A stretch of 10,650 nt of DNA. Origin: Chloroflexota bacterium. Its GTDB lineage: Bacteria; Chloroflexota; Chloroflexia; Thermomicrobiales; UBA6265. The notes below the pieces were generated by a model. It searched no databases. It was not told where the DNA came from and saw only the letters and a list, made by a program, of their open reading frames with translations. The position numbers were made by a program, and so were the translations under genes. Positions 1 through 7,978 of this stretch are shown here, in pieces. The stretch covers positions 1-10,650 of the forward strand of contig JAEZJB010000233.1 of the NCBI GenBank assembly GCA_023415845.1. The letters run 5' to 3'. How positions within the stretch are numbered: position 1 is the first letter of the stretch; each line of letters starts with the position of its first letter.

Positions 1-357
1 GGATTCGAGCGACGGTTTGTCATCTCGCCTCGCCGTAATCAGGAAGCGCTCACCCACGAATATCCCGATATTGTCGGCTTCGAAATCGCTACCGGATTCC
101 CGTATCCCGAAGAACTCCACATAAAGCATGTCCTCGAACAACATGATCTTCGCACGGTCGCGATCGGAGAGGGCACTGTCGACGGCGATTTGATGGAGGC
201 TTAGCATGTCACCCAGTTGGTGAAGATCCGCTTCATCGCCGGCCTCGACGTCGATCCAGACAAAAGCGTGGGGAGAGCGAAGCAGCTCAGGAACGTCGCG
301 CAGGTTGGCACTTACGAAATCACCGGTTCCGTTCATGCACAGTTCAATCGTGGTCAT
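1..357 (-). CDS. CorA-family divalent metal ion transporter, N-terminal part (cut by window edge)
   Basis: Reading the minus strand from an ATG at 357 gives 119 codons open to the window edge; the missing C-terminal part lies to the left of base 1. The visible part fits the cytoplasmic N-terminal domain of CorA-like Mg2+/Co2+ channels. It has an early strand motif VWIDVEAGDEADLHQL (about residues 33-48) followed by LHQIAVDSALSDRDRAKI, which matches the family pattern of W-x-D, a helix, then 'lhplaledal...rpk'. Further on come LYVEFFGIRE and NIGIFVGERFLITARR, corresponding to the family's 'flg.nflvTvr' strand. The two C-terminal membrane helices and the GMN selectivity motif, which would prove the family, are outside the window. 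An AGGA element (366 to 363) sits 5 bases before the ATG and supports this start. It begins 46 bases after the stop of the double-VWA gene in the same direction, so it may be the last gene of that operon or have its own promoter. Confidence 0.82.
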   Translation of the reverse strand, partial: MTTIELCMNGTGDFVSANLRDVPELLRSPHAFVWIDVEAGDEADLHQLGDMLSLHQIAVDSALSDRDRAKIMLFEDMLYVEFFGIRESGSDFEADNIGIFVGERFLITARRDDKPSLES

Positions 358-403
358 GGGGGTCCTGTGTCACGAAGGAGTGGAGGGGACGTGGGCAGAG
401 GTG

Positions 404-3013
404 CTAACCAGCGTCATCGCCGAGGGCGGGCTGCGACCACAATCGCGCCTGACGCAGACCTATTTCGACGACGAAGAGGGCGAGGGCAATGGTGAGCGGG
501 ACGAACCAGACCGGGGTGGCCACTCCTGGCGCGTTGGTGGCCGACGAATTGCCATCGAAGAGGCTGCCGTCAGGTGGGATGTCCAGCGAGAGTTCCGTCC
601 CGCCCGTGCGAGTCGCAAGCTGGCGGAGCAATTCGGGGCCTTTGCCCGCCGGTCGCCATTCGGCGGATGGAGCGAGGGATGTGGCGACCGAAATCTCCTG
701 GTCGGGCAGGGAGACGAGATAGGAGCCAGGCGAGCCGTCGGGGATTATCGCCTCGAAGGTGCCGGGGGCGGTCTCCTGCAGGGTCAGGATGGTGGTGGAC
801 GCGTCCGGGGCTACAACCTCGATCTGGCTTCCACCCAGGGCCAGGGTCTCGTCGCCGGTTGTTGGTGCCTCCAACGTCAACCTCACCCCGGCATCGTCCT
901 GTGCGAGCGATGCCGACACTGCCTGGTTGTCGGGATCGGGGAGCGCCCAGCGCAACGCACTCCCCCAAAACTCGTCATAATCGGCCCAGGTGGCCCACTC
1001 GGCGGCATAGTCGCTGCCGTCATCCGCCGTCCAGGCAATGACGCGCCCCAGCCCCAGTTGCCATTTCGCCAGCAGAGGATCGCCCCGATCGGACACCAGG
1101 TCCACCTGAGCTCCCTCCCGCCCCTCGGCGAAGTTGTAGCCGTCGATCGCTGGAATCGCCGAGATATCGATGTCGTTGAGGATCGGGCTGGCCTGGCTCT
1201 GCACCGGAGTGAACGAGCCGCGCAGAACGGACTGGCTTCCGGCATTCTGCGCCTCCTCGAACGTGATCTGTGGGATCTCCTCTGGTGAATTGGCGAAATG
1301 ATAGCGACCGTTGCCCGTCGTCGAGAGGTATTGCAGGAGATCAAGGTCTGCATCGGTGCCGAGGGCGACGGTAGAGAGGGTGATGTTGTCATTCCCGATG
1401 TCGGAGAGGAGACGCGTGTAGGTGTCGCGCGAGCCGCTCCGGGACTTTCCGTCGGACAGGAGAATGATGTGCCGCACATCGGCATCGACGTTGCGCATCT
1501 GGTCGTAGCCGACCTGCAGTGCGGGATAGAGTTCGGTGCCCCCTTCGGCATTCAGGGGAACCAGGGCTTCCTCTACCTTCCCGATGTCGCCGCTCCCGGA
1601 CAGCGTCATCATGGGCAATGCCCAGACCGGTTCGTCATTGAAGGCAATCACCCCCAGTTGGTCGCCAGCCCCGAGGGCGCTCGCGGCGGTAACCACGCCG
1701 TTCTTGGCAAGATTGAGTTTTGAGGTGGAGCCCTCGCGCGGGTCGTAGCTCATCGATCCGGAACGGTCCATGATGATCAGCACCGCCACGGACGGACGAC
1801 GCTGGCCGTCGACCACTTTCACGGACACCGGCATGGCATCTTCGAGGGGCGTTCCGGCGTAGGAACCAGGACCGTATGCCGCCGACCCACCGATCACAAT
1901 CAGGCCACCGCCATTCCGCGTGGCATCGACCAGCGTGGTTTGCTGATCGATCGAAAGGTCCCAGGCCGGGACATTGTCCAGGAAGACCGCATCGATCCCG
2001 GCCAGACCGGGGGCCTGGGAGGGAACTTCTTCTGGCGTCACTGCCCGGACCACAGCCCCTTCCGCCGTCAGGGCTGCCACGAGTCGCGACGGATCCGATC
2101 CGATCGGAGACACGACCAGCACCTGCGGCTGGTCGCGGACGATGAACCCCAGCCAGCCGCCGTTATTGCCCGGAACCCGGTCCATTTCCGGCGCTCCGCG
2201 CACCACGACATCCACCGTGTGATAACCGGGAGTGGCCGACTCAAGCTCGATTGGCACCATGGTGGTGCCCGGTTCGAGCGAGAGATCCAGCGTTTGCGTC
2301 ACTTCACCGTCAACCAGGATATCCAGGGTGGCAGGACCACCCCCGCCCGAGGAGACATGCGCGACCAGATGGAGTGATTCTCCCTGCCAGGTCGAGGTTG
2401 GGCCATCCAACCGTTCGATGCGCAGGTCTCCGGCATCAATCCCCGGCAGTGGCACGACATCAATGACCACCCCGGCGTCGCGTGCCTGGTCCACCTGGCT
2501 GATTGCATGGCCAATCGTTTCCTCTCCATCGGAAAGCACCACCACATGGCGGTTGTCGCCGACCGGCAAGGAACGGGCCAGGGTCAGTGCCGACGAGAGG
2601 TCGGTGCTGTCGCCCTGGGTAGGGGAGGATAGCCATTCATCATCGAGCGCACCAGCAGGGGCGGGCGCCACCGCCAGGCTTGGCGCAGCGCCGAACGTGA
2701 TGATCGCGGCGTCGGCGTCGTCTCCCGCCTGGGCGAGTGCATCGGTCACCCAGGCATTCGCCGTGTCTGCGGTGGTTTGCTGGATGCTCGCCGAGCGGTC
2801 GACCACGAAGATCGTGGTTGCATTACGGGCGCCCTGAACGATGACCGGACCGGCCAGCGTGGCCAGCAGGAGGATCAGGATGACTCCGCGCATAGCGTCG
2901 AGCCAGACCGGTGTGGTGCGGCGGTAGAGGGCGCGCCCAACCAGCAGCACGATGGGAACCGCCAGAAGCAGCCACAGCAACCCCGGATGGAGGAATGAGA
3001 GGCTCCAGTTCAT
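404..3013 (-). CDS. Membrane protein with two VWA domains flanking a glutamine-amidotransferase-like domain
   Basis: The protein has 869 residues. Two N-terminal membrane segments (about 10-30 and 42-60) place the following domains on one side of the membrane, probably outside, and a C-terminal segment (about 834-853) anchors the end. VWA domain 1 (about 66-190) has a full MIDAS metal site: DRSAS (D72, S74, S76), T137 in GDSTDL and D162 in LSDGEE. After a beta-rich linker, residues 295-400 resemble a class I glutamine amidotransferase fold (VLVVSP start, GGGLIVIGGSAAYGPGSYAG, then TPLEDAMPV) with no nucleophilic Cys. VWA domain 2 (about 408-560) again has a full MIDAS: DRSGS (D416, S418, S420), T493 in GGTEL and D521 in LLSDGK. 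A beta-rich stretch with GLGRVIAWTADDGSDYAAEW follows. The same frame runs up to 3097, but the ATG at 3013 is preferred: it overlaps the upstream stop as ATGA and places the first membrane helix at the N-terminus. Family members occur beside DUF58 and BatA genes. The role is inferred as a metal-dependent protein-binding scaffold in a MoxR-type envelope complex. Confidence 0.92.
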   Translation of the reverse strand: MNWSLSFLHPGLLWLLLAVPIVLLVGRALYRRTTPVWLDAMRGVILILLLATLAGPVIVQGARNATTIFVVDRSASIQQTTADTANAWVTDALAQAGDDADAAIITFGAAPSLAVAPAPAGALDDEWLSSPTQGDSTDLSSALTLARSLPVGDNRHVVVLSDGEETIGHAISQVDQARDAGVVIDVVPLPGIDAGDLRIERLDGPTSTWQGESLHLVAHVSSGGGGPATLDILVDGEVTQTLDLSLEPGTTMVPIELESATPGYHTVDVVVRGAPEMDRVPGNNGGWLGFIVRDQPQVLVVSPIGSDPSRLVAALTAEGAVVRAVTPEEVPSQAPGLAGIDAVFLDNVPAWDLSIDQQTTLVDATRNGGGLIVIGGSAAYGPGSYAGTPLEDAMPVSVKVVDGQRRPSVAVLIIMDRSGSMSYDPREGSTSKLNLAKNGVVTAASALGAGDQLGVIAFNDEPVWALPMMTLSGSGDIGKVEEALVPLNAEGGTELYPALQVGYDQMRNVDADVRHIILLSDGKSRSGSRDTYTRLLSDIGNDNITLSTVALGTDADLDLLQYLSTTGNGRYHFANSPEEIPQITFEEAQNAGSQSVLRGSFTPVQSQASPILNDIDISAIPAIDGYNFAEGREGAQVDLVSDRGDPLLAKWQLGLGRVIAWTADDGSDYAAEWATWADYDEFWGSALRWALPDPDNQAVSASLAQDDAGVRLTLEAPTTGDETLALGGSQIEVVAPDASTTILTLQETAPGTFEAIIPDGSPGSYLVSLPDQEISVATSLAPSAEWRPAGKGPELLRQLATRTGGTELSLDIPPDGSLFDGNSSATNAPGVATPVWFVPLTIALALFVVEIGLRQARLWSQPALGDDAG

Positions 3014-5007
3014 GGCTTTGCCCCCGCTCGCTTCGGGAAGAGCTGGCGGAAGCGGTTCCGCGCTGGTGTGGCGCCCTGCGCCCGGGCCACGATCCACTCG
3101 GCCGCGATGACGGCGAGCGCAACCACGGTCAACAGCGGCCAGAGGTCAGACTTCACGATCGATCCCGCACGGTCACTGGTTCCGTCCCAGGTGCCAGCGA
3201 GCGCCTCCGCCAGGTCCGGATTGGGGCGCAGGTTGGACTCGGCCAGGCTCCCGGCGTTCACCACAACCTGGTATTGGTCCAGTGGCTGACCGGCTGCCGA
3301 CATCTCGGTGAGGGTGTAGATACCGCTGCGGCCAGTGGTGCGCATGATGACCGGTTCACCTGCCGTCACCGGCAGGCTCGAGTCCTGGTCAATCGGATTC
3401 GTCACCACCAGCGATGCAGTGGACGGGTTGGCGCCGATGACCAACGGTTCGCCGGCGGCGATGGCACTGGGAATTGGCGGTTCGGTCAGGCTCTCGACTG
3501 CTCGGGCCACCAGGATGGGAAACGCCACCCGCTGGGTGATGTTCGAGGTGGAGAGGTCGAAGCCAAACGCCACATACGGGAGGCCGTCAAGTTCGCCTTG
3601 CCAGACCATCGGCCCACTGTCGGAGCCAGCCGAGCCGCGAACGAGCACGCGCTCGGAGTCGACCATCTGGTAAATAGGGGTGCTGCCAAAGGTGACGCCG
3701 GAGAAGTCCACGCCCTGCAGCAAGTCGTTGGTGGCATCCAGTCGCTCGACGGTCGGCCCATTGAGCACGCCGTTGGTGGTGAAGAGGTCACCGACCGGGA
3801 GTGGGCGCACGAACAGCATCGGCGTTGTCGGTACATCGTCGGCTCCAGGGCTCACGCCGTCGAACACCGTCAGGTCGTAGGTGGTGGCGAGGGCTCTCAG
3901 CCCGGGAGTGGAGGTCGGGAACGTGTCGATGGTGGTGTCGGGCAGCGCGGCCAGAGCGCGCTCCAGTGGACCAGGCGTGTCGCTGACCAGCAGGATCGAG
4001 AGGCCGGTGGCTCCGGATCGGTCGATCAGCAGGCGGGCAGTGTTATCGGCCTGGAAGGGGTCACGCACATCGATGATGGCGCTGGCCGACTGCGTGCCCG
4101 GCGGAAGCGTCAGTTCGACGGTACGGGTCTCCCCGGCGGCCAGGTCGATCTCGGTTGTCAGAATGTCGGCTCCGTCCGCCTGCACACGGTAGGGGAGTCG
4201 TACCGGGTCATTGGCAAACGAGGTAATGCCAAAGGAAAGTCGATGCTCACCCTCGGTACCAGGCAGGCTGCGCGAGCCGATGCTGGTGATCGCGGCGTTT
4301 GGAAACGACTCGTCATAATCACCAACGGTGATGAGGGAGACAGGAGCTTCAACCAGGCTTGCGATGCCGGGATCGACCGTCAGGGCGCCGTCACTGACGA
4401 CCACGACATGATTCTCCCGTTCGCTCAGGAGCAGGTGAGACGCCAGTTCGAGCGCTGCGTTCAGGTCGGCATTGCCGCCTGGAGCCTGCATGGCACGCAT
4501 GCGGTCGTGGACCAGGTCAACCTGGGGCGCTGTCGAGGCGGAGAGGGTTTCAGTCTGTGTGGCGGTGACGATCACGGTGACGACATCGCCAGGTTGCCAG
4601 TCGTTGAGGTACGACACCACCTCATTGCGGCCCATGTCCCAACGTGTCCGAGAGTCGCCTTCCCGTGCCTGTGCGAGCATGCTTGTGGAGCCATCGAGGA
4701 TGAGGATGGTATTGGCAGGATCCGAGCGCTGGGTGGCGAACCCCGGAATGGCGTCCAGCACCGGTCGTGCGAGCGCCAGCGCGATTGCCACTGCTGCCAC
4801 CAGTTGCAGGATCAGCGGCCAGGTGATCGGCGGCATCTGGATGCGACGTCGATCGGCATGCTCCGCATCGACCGGATCCCAGAACCGCAGGGACGGGAGC
4901 GCGAGGGTCGGGGGCGTGCGCCGGCGCATGTGGATCACGATGATCGCGACGGCCCCAAGGAGCGCCGCCAGGCCAAGCGGGGCGAGGATGGCAAATCCGG
5001 CGGCCAT
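3010..5007 (-). CDS. BatA-type membrane VWA protein
   Basis: The protein has 665 residues. The N-terminus matches the BatA / aerotolerance-regulator N-terminal domain: a first membrane helix (about 8-26), the short IHMRRRTPPTLALPSLRFW segment, then a second helix (about 62-80) ending in LARPVL. A VWA domain follows (about 97-260) with the MIDAS start DGSTS (D105, S107, S109) and VVVVSDG (D206). The usual MIDAS threonine segment reads GGNADLNAAL (N179, D181) and has no Thr. Residues about 330-400 form an alpha/beta stretch (LSILLVSDTPGPLERAL) like the Rossmann-type segment of longer family members. A further beta-rich part and a C-terminal helix (about 622-641, with basic residues after it) complete it. 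Its ATG shares one base with the DUF58 stop (TAATG) and its TGA overlaps the next gene's ATG by four bases, so all three are probably translationally coupled. By family, it would act with DUF58 and a MoxR ATPase in envelope protein or complex maturation; the actual client is unknown. Confidence 0.9.
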   Translation of the reverse strand: MAAGFAILAPLGLAALLGAVAIIVIHMRRRTPPTLALPSLRFWDPVDAEHADRRRIQMPPITWPLILQLVAAVAIALALARPVLDAIPGFATQRSDPANTILILDGSTSMLAQAREGDSRTRWDMGRNEVVSYLNDWQPGDVVTVIVTATQTETLSASTAPQVDLVHDRMRAMQAPGGNADLNAALELASHLLLSERENHVVVVSDGALTVDPGIASLVEAPVSLITVGDYDESFPNAAITSIGSRSLPGTEGEHRLSFGITSFANDPVRLPYRVQADGADILTTEIDLAAGETRTVELTLPPGTQSASAIIDVRDPFQADNTARLLIDRSGATGLSILLVSDTPGPLERALAALPDTTIDTFPTSTPGLRALATTYDLTVFDGVSPGADDVPTTPMLFVRPLPVGDLFTTNGVLNGPTVERLDATNDLLQGVDFSGVTFGSTPIYQMVDSERVLVRGSAGSDSGPMVWQGELDGLPYVAFGFDLSTSNITQRVAFPILVARAVESLTEPPIPSAIAAGEPLVIGANPSTASLVVTNPIDQDSSLPVTAGEPVIMRTTGRSGIYTLTEMSAAGQPLDQYQVVVNAGSLAESNLRPNPDLAEALAGTWDGTSDRAGSIVKSDLWPLLTVVALAVIAAEWIVARAQGATPARNRFRQLFPKRAGAKP

Positions 5008-5930
5008 TACGACACCATCCCGACGTTGCGCAGGAGACGGATCATGGCCTGGTCAACCGCGAGCTGAGTAGAAATCGGGACGTGCAGGGAGCGGGCACCA
5101 CTGCCGAGCGTGGCGAGGCGCTCCTGCCATGCAGCCCGTCGCTCGCGGTACCGCGCCAGTGAGGCATCGTCAGCCCGGATCGGAAGTTGCGTGCCCGTCT
5201 CGAGATCGCGGGCGCGGTGCGTGCGGACCAGCTCCGGCAGCAGGGAGGGGTCCTCTTCGGCCGGGTCGGCGATCTGCAACAGCATCACTTCCCAGCCGCG
5301 TCCGATCGCGCCCTGCATGGCCTGCTCGAGGGCGTCGCCATCGACGGACAGGAAATCGGAGATCACGATCAGGATGCCGGGCCGCCGCCGCTCGAACACG
5401 AGCCGGCGCATGGACGCCGTCAGGTCGGCTTCCGATTGGGTATGAAGCCGTTCGAGCCAGGCCAGCATGGACCGGGTGTGCGAGCGTCCCTGCACCGGGC
5501 CGTATCGTCGCTGGGCGTCGGAGCCGATGGGGGTGATGGAGACCCGGTCGAAATGCCAGAGGGAGAGGTAGGCAAGAGCGCCGGTGAGTTGCAGGGCCTG
5601 GCGCAACTTGGTCGGTTGATCAGGAGCGCTCGACCAGTCCATCGACCGGCTCATGTCGACCAGCAGGTGGACATCGAATTCGGCGGTGATCTCGCTTTCA
5701 CGCACGTAGAGGCTGTCAAAGCGAGCATAGACCCGCCAGTCGATGCGGCGGTAGTCGTCGCCAACCGTGTAGGCCTTGTAATCGGCGAACTCGGGAGACG
5801 GCCCCCGGCGCAACGAGCGGTGTTCTCCCGTCAGGCCAGTGCGAGCGAGGCGGCGGGATTGCAGGACAACGCGCCGGAGCCTCGCCAGCACATCATCGGT
5901 GAAGAGGGGGGTAACTGCGGACTGGCTCAT
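5007..5930 (-). CDS. DUF58 domain protein (short, soluble form)
   Basis: The protein has 307 residues from the ATG at 5930. The DUF58 signature is clear: HRSLRRGPSPEFADYKAY (about 37-54) followed by VGDDYRRIDWRVYAR (56-70). Then comes a VWA-like metal site DMSRS (D92, S94, S96), a later EADLTASMRRL segment that would carry the MIDAS threonine, and ILIVISDFL with the conserved acidic residue. There are no membrane helices, in contrast to longer DUF58 proteins of about 400 residues that have two at the N-terminus, so this form is predicted cytosolic or peripheral. A longer reading from a TTG at 5942 is possible but adds only four residues; the ATG is preferred because it overlaps the upstream stop as ATGA. 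In MoxR systems the DUF58 protein is thought to link the AAA+ ATPase to membrane VWA proteins. Here it lies between the DUF4175-like and BatA-type genes. Confidence 0.94.
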   Translation of the reverse strand: MSQSAVTPLFTDDVLARLRRVVLQSRRLARTGLTGEHRSLRRGPSPEFADYKAYTVGDDYRRIDWRVYARFDSLYVRESEITAEFDVHLLVDMSRSMDWSSAPDQPTKLRQALQLTGALAYLSLWHFDRVSITPIGSDAQRRYGPVQGRSHTRSMLAWLERLHTQSEADLTASMRRLVFERRRPGILIVISDFLSVDGDALEQAMQGAIGRGWEVMLLQIADPAEEDPSLLPELVRTHRARDLETGTQLPIRADDASLARYRERRAAWQERLATLGSGARSLHVPISTQLAVDQAMIRLLRNVGMVS

Positions 5931-7975
5931 GGCAACGGCCAATCGAAATACTCGCGGACGATGTCGCGCAGCGAGGCCGGAACCCGATTGCTGTCCGGAC
6001 CAGCTTCACCTGGATTGTTGGCAGGCAGGTCGCCGCTGGCCGTGGTGGAGTCAGACCCGGAACCCGTGCTGGCGGTGCCGGAACTGCCACCCGACTGGAC
6101 ACTCTGGTCGGAGGTGCCCTGAAGTTGCAGTGACGTGTTGCCACTGGAGGTCGCACCGGTACCGGTATTGTCGTCTCCCTGCCCATCACCTTCGGGAGGA
6201 TCGCCAGCTTTCCCTACGCCAGGCTCTTCGGCGTCCTCTGGTTTCTCCTGCGGTGAGTTGCCACTGGATGCACTCTGCGAATCGTCACTCGATTCCTGGT
6301 TACTGGTCTTGCTGGAGCCGGAACCACCGCCTTGCGATGCCTGCGACGGATCGCCTTCGGTCCCGGTCGTCGAGGATTGCTGGCCCGAGGAGCCTTCTGA
6401 TTGGGAGGCGTTCGACGCCTGTCCATTCGTGGCATCTCCCTGTTCGGCCGGTGAGTTACCGCTTCCCTCGTCCGAGGCAGCCGAGCCGGACCCAGGTTCG
6501 GATGATTCGCCGGATTGTTGTGAACTGGCTGCGTTGGCGTCGTTCGATTCCTGCTGGTTCACCACGCCTGGATTCGCTTCGGCCCCTTCGCCCGGGTCAG
6601 AGCCGGGTTGCGTTCCACTCTGCTCGTTGCCGGTCGACTGGTTCGCCTGCTGGGTGTCGCCTTCCTGGTTGCCTTCGCCAGGCGACTCCGATTGATTCTG
6701 ATTGGCCGTGCTGCGGTTGGCGCCCGTGGCCTGATCCAGTTCCTGGGAAATTGACTCCTGGGACTCGACCTTGTCGCCAGAGGCTTCCACCTCGTTGGCC
6801 AGTGAACTCAAGGCGTCTTCAGCAGAAGGGCCCCCTTCACGGAGGGCATTTGCGGCGTCTCGCGTCGCCTGCGAGAGGGCCGGATTCTGGTCCGACATCT
6901 GGTCGGCAGCCTGGTCGAGGTCATCGGCCATCGCCTCCCGTTCGGCCTGATCCATCGTTGACGCCGATTCGGCCGCATTCCGGAGCAGGCTGGCTCCCTC
7001 ATCATAGTTTTCATTGGCGATGGCGTCGGCTGCGGGTTTGGTGATGGCGTGTGGCTCCAGCGCCTCCCCGAGCGTGTCGAGATCCTCACGCGCCTGTTGC
7101 GAGGTACGGCCCCGTTCCTGGATGTCGGCGATGGAGGCCTGGTTGTCGGTTGGCGCTTCCGACACGGGCGGCGACTGGACGGGTTGTTCTCGTACCGCCA
7201 TGCGCTCGCTGGCCAGCAGGAACTGAGGTACCGGCGCCGGGTTGAGTGCCGCTACCTGCCTGCTCGACATCCCCATCAGAATGATGGTTATCAGGGCGCC
7301 GGCCAGCAGCAGGCACAGCACGACCTCTCGCACAGGAATCCAGGATGAGCGTGGAATCTCTGGTGCGATCTCGTCGAATTTGTTGGCCGCATCGGCGAGC
7401 TGAATCCGGGAAATGCGGCTGGGAGCGTGGCTTCGCTCGAACGCCGAGACCATGCGTTCGCGGAGGCTGAACGTCTGGTCCAGCATGCGCAGGGTCTGGG
7501 CGCGAGATGGCCAGATCAGCCATCCATACACAGCGCCAATAGCGAGGCCCACAAGCACGATGACCACTGCCGTCGGCAGCGATGGAGGCGTCAGTGACGT
7601 AACTGCGGCGATCGCAGCCCAGGTCGTGATGGCCGCCAGACCGATGGCAAGGCCGCGACACATCGAGCCGATGAACCATGAGGTGCCAAAGGTTCGGGTG
7701 AGCCGATCGATCCGGGCCGTCAGGTGGGCGCCAGCGGGTTGGTCAAGTGGGGCTGCCGGCGTGTCCGGGCGCCGCCAGCTGAGGCGGGGAGGTGGGGCGA
7801 CGCTGCCGATCCAGAAAGGAAGCCAGGCCAGGAGCCACAGCGCCCAGACCGGATCCTGGCGGAACGTGATGATGGCCAGCCTGGCCGCCTTGCGGCCGCC
7901 CGACCGCAGGTCGCGCAGAATCTGGCCAGGATCGAGCCTCGAGCCTGCGGTGCGAGGACGATAGATGCTTTCCAT
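5927..7975 (-). CDS. DUF4175-like multi-span membrane protein with a long Ser/Gln/Gly-rich region
   Basis: The protein has 682 residues. Membrane segments are seen at about 108-128, 134-155 and 217-236, plus a weaker one at about 43-60. Between helices is LRMLDQTFSLRERMVSAFE (163-180), matching the 'iD..lgLkeRl.tAle' motif of DUF4175-like proteins. Residues about 260-400 are helical and acidic (EREAMADDLDQAADQMSD and similar), repeating a pattern of 'aL..AA..L...d...A...L..la' and probably forming a helical bundle or coiled coil. Residues about 415-662 are extremely low in complexity. The last 18 residues (VPASLRDIVREYFDWPLP) return to ordinary composition and resemble the C-terminal 'vp..lrd.VreYF' tip of related proteins, which argues that the reading frame is intact. 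The start is supported by AAGGTGAGG 6 bases upstream. It begins 3 bases after the stop of the preceding gene and overlaps DUF58 by 4. Molecular function is unknown; by context it is a membrane component of the DUF58/VWA complex. Confidence 0.85.
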   Translation of the reverse strand: MESIYRPRTAGSRLDPGQILRDLRSGGRKAARLAIITFRQDPVWALWLLAWLPFWIGSVAPPPRLSWRRPDTPAAPLDQPAGAHLTARIDRLTRTFGTSWFIGSMCRGLAIGLAAITTWAAIAAVTSLTPPSLPTAVVIVLVGLAIGAVYGWLIWPSRAQTLRMLDQTFSLRERMVSAFERSHAPSRISRIQLADAANKFDEIAPEIPRSSWIPVREVVLCLLLAGALITIILMGMSSRQVAALNPAPVPQFLLASERMAVREQPVQSPPVSEAPTDNQASIADIQERGRTSQQAREDLDTLGEALEPHAITKPAADAIANENYDEGASLLRNAAESASTMDQAEREAMADDLDQAADQMSDQNPALSQATRDAANALREGGPSAEDALSSLANEVEASGDKVESQESISQELDQATGANRSTANQNQSESPGEGNQEGDTQQANQSTGNEQSGTQPGSDPGEGAEANPGVVNQQESNDANAASSQQSGESSEPGSGSAASDEGSGNSPAEQGDATNGQASNASQSEGSSGQQSSTTGTEGDPSQASQGGGSGSSKTSNQESSDDSQSASSGNSPQEKPEDAEEPGVGKAGDPPEGDGQGDDNTGTGATSSGNTSLQLQGTSDQSVQSGGSSGTASTGSGSDSTTASGDLPANNPGEAGPDSNRVPASLRDIVREYFDWPLP
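5985..6735 (-). repeat. Low-complexity Ser/Gln/Gly/Asn/Asp/Glu coding region
   Basis: About 250 residues of the DUF4175-like protein (approximately 415-662) are almost only Ser, Gly, Gln, Asn, Asp, Glu, Thr, Ala and Pro, with hardly any aromatic, Cys, His or basic residues. Short motifs such as SGNS, NQ, QSG and EGSSGQQSS recur irregularly, without an exact tandem unit. The stretch is strongly acidic and predicted disordered, probably on the same face of the membrane as the helical part before it. Limits are approximate. Confidence 0.85.
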
Positions 7976-7978
7976 CGG

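Noticed and set aside
358..403. Possible terminator between the double-VWA gene and corA
   Set aside because: Only a weak GGTCC / GGGAC pairing is possible and there is no T-run, so it is not called.
305..1288. Plus-strand open frame of 327 codons
   Set aside because: It lies opposite the C-terminal part of the double-VWA gene and the CorA start, has no domain features and has an Arg/Gly-rich composition typical of a shadow.
3014..3097. N-terminal extension of the double-VWA protein to a start at 3097
   Set aside because: It would overlap BatA by 88 bases and put 28 polar residues before the membrane helix; the ATGA junction at 3013 is typical of coupled genes.
2911..5067. A 718-codon open frame on the plus strand opposite the BatA-type gene
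   Set aside because: It is an antisense shadow of GC-rich coding DNA: the product is rich in Arg, Gly, His and Asp with no recognisable domain, while the minus strand carries BatA and VWA motifs throughout.
5931..5942. TTG start of DUF58 at 5942
   Set aside because: It gives only four extra residues and has no clear ribosome binding site; the ATG at 5930 overlaps the upstream stop as ATGA.
5985..6735. Repetitive look suggesting a CRISPR array or tandem repeat element
   Set aside because: There are no regularly spaced identical units; the repetition comes from coding of a Ser/Gln/Gly/Asn-rich protein segment.
5839..7044. Plus-strand open frames opposite the DUF4175-like gene, including a Ser/Pro/Cys-rich one at 6135-6695
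   Set aside because: They mirror the low-complexity region. The minus-strand frame has membrane helices, the family motif, a good ribosome binding site and couplings at both ends.
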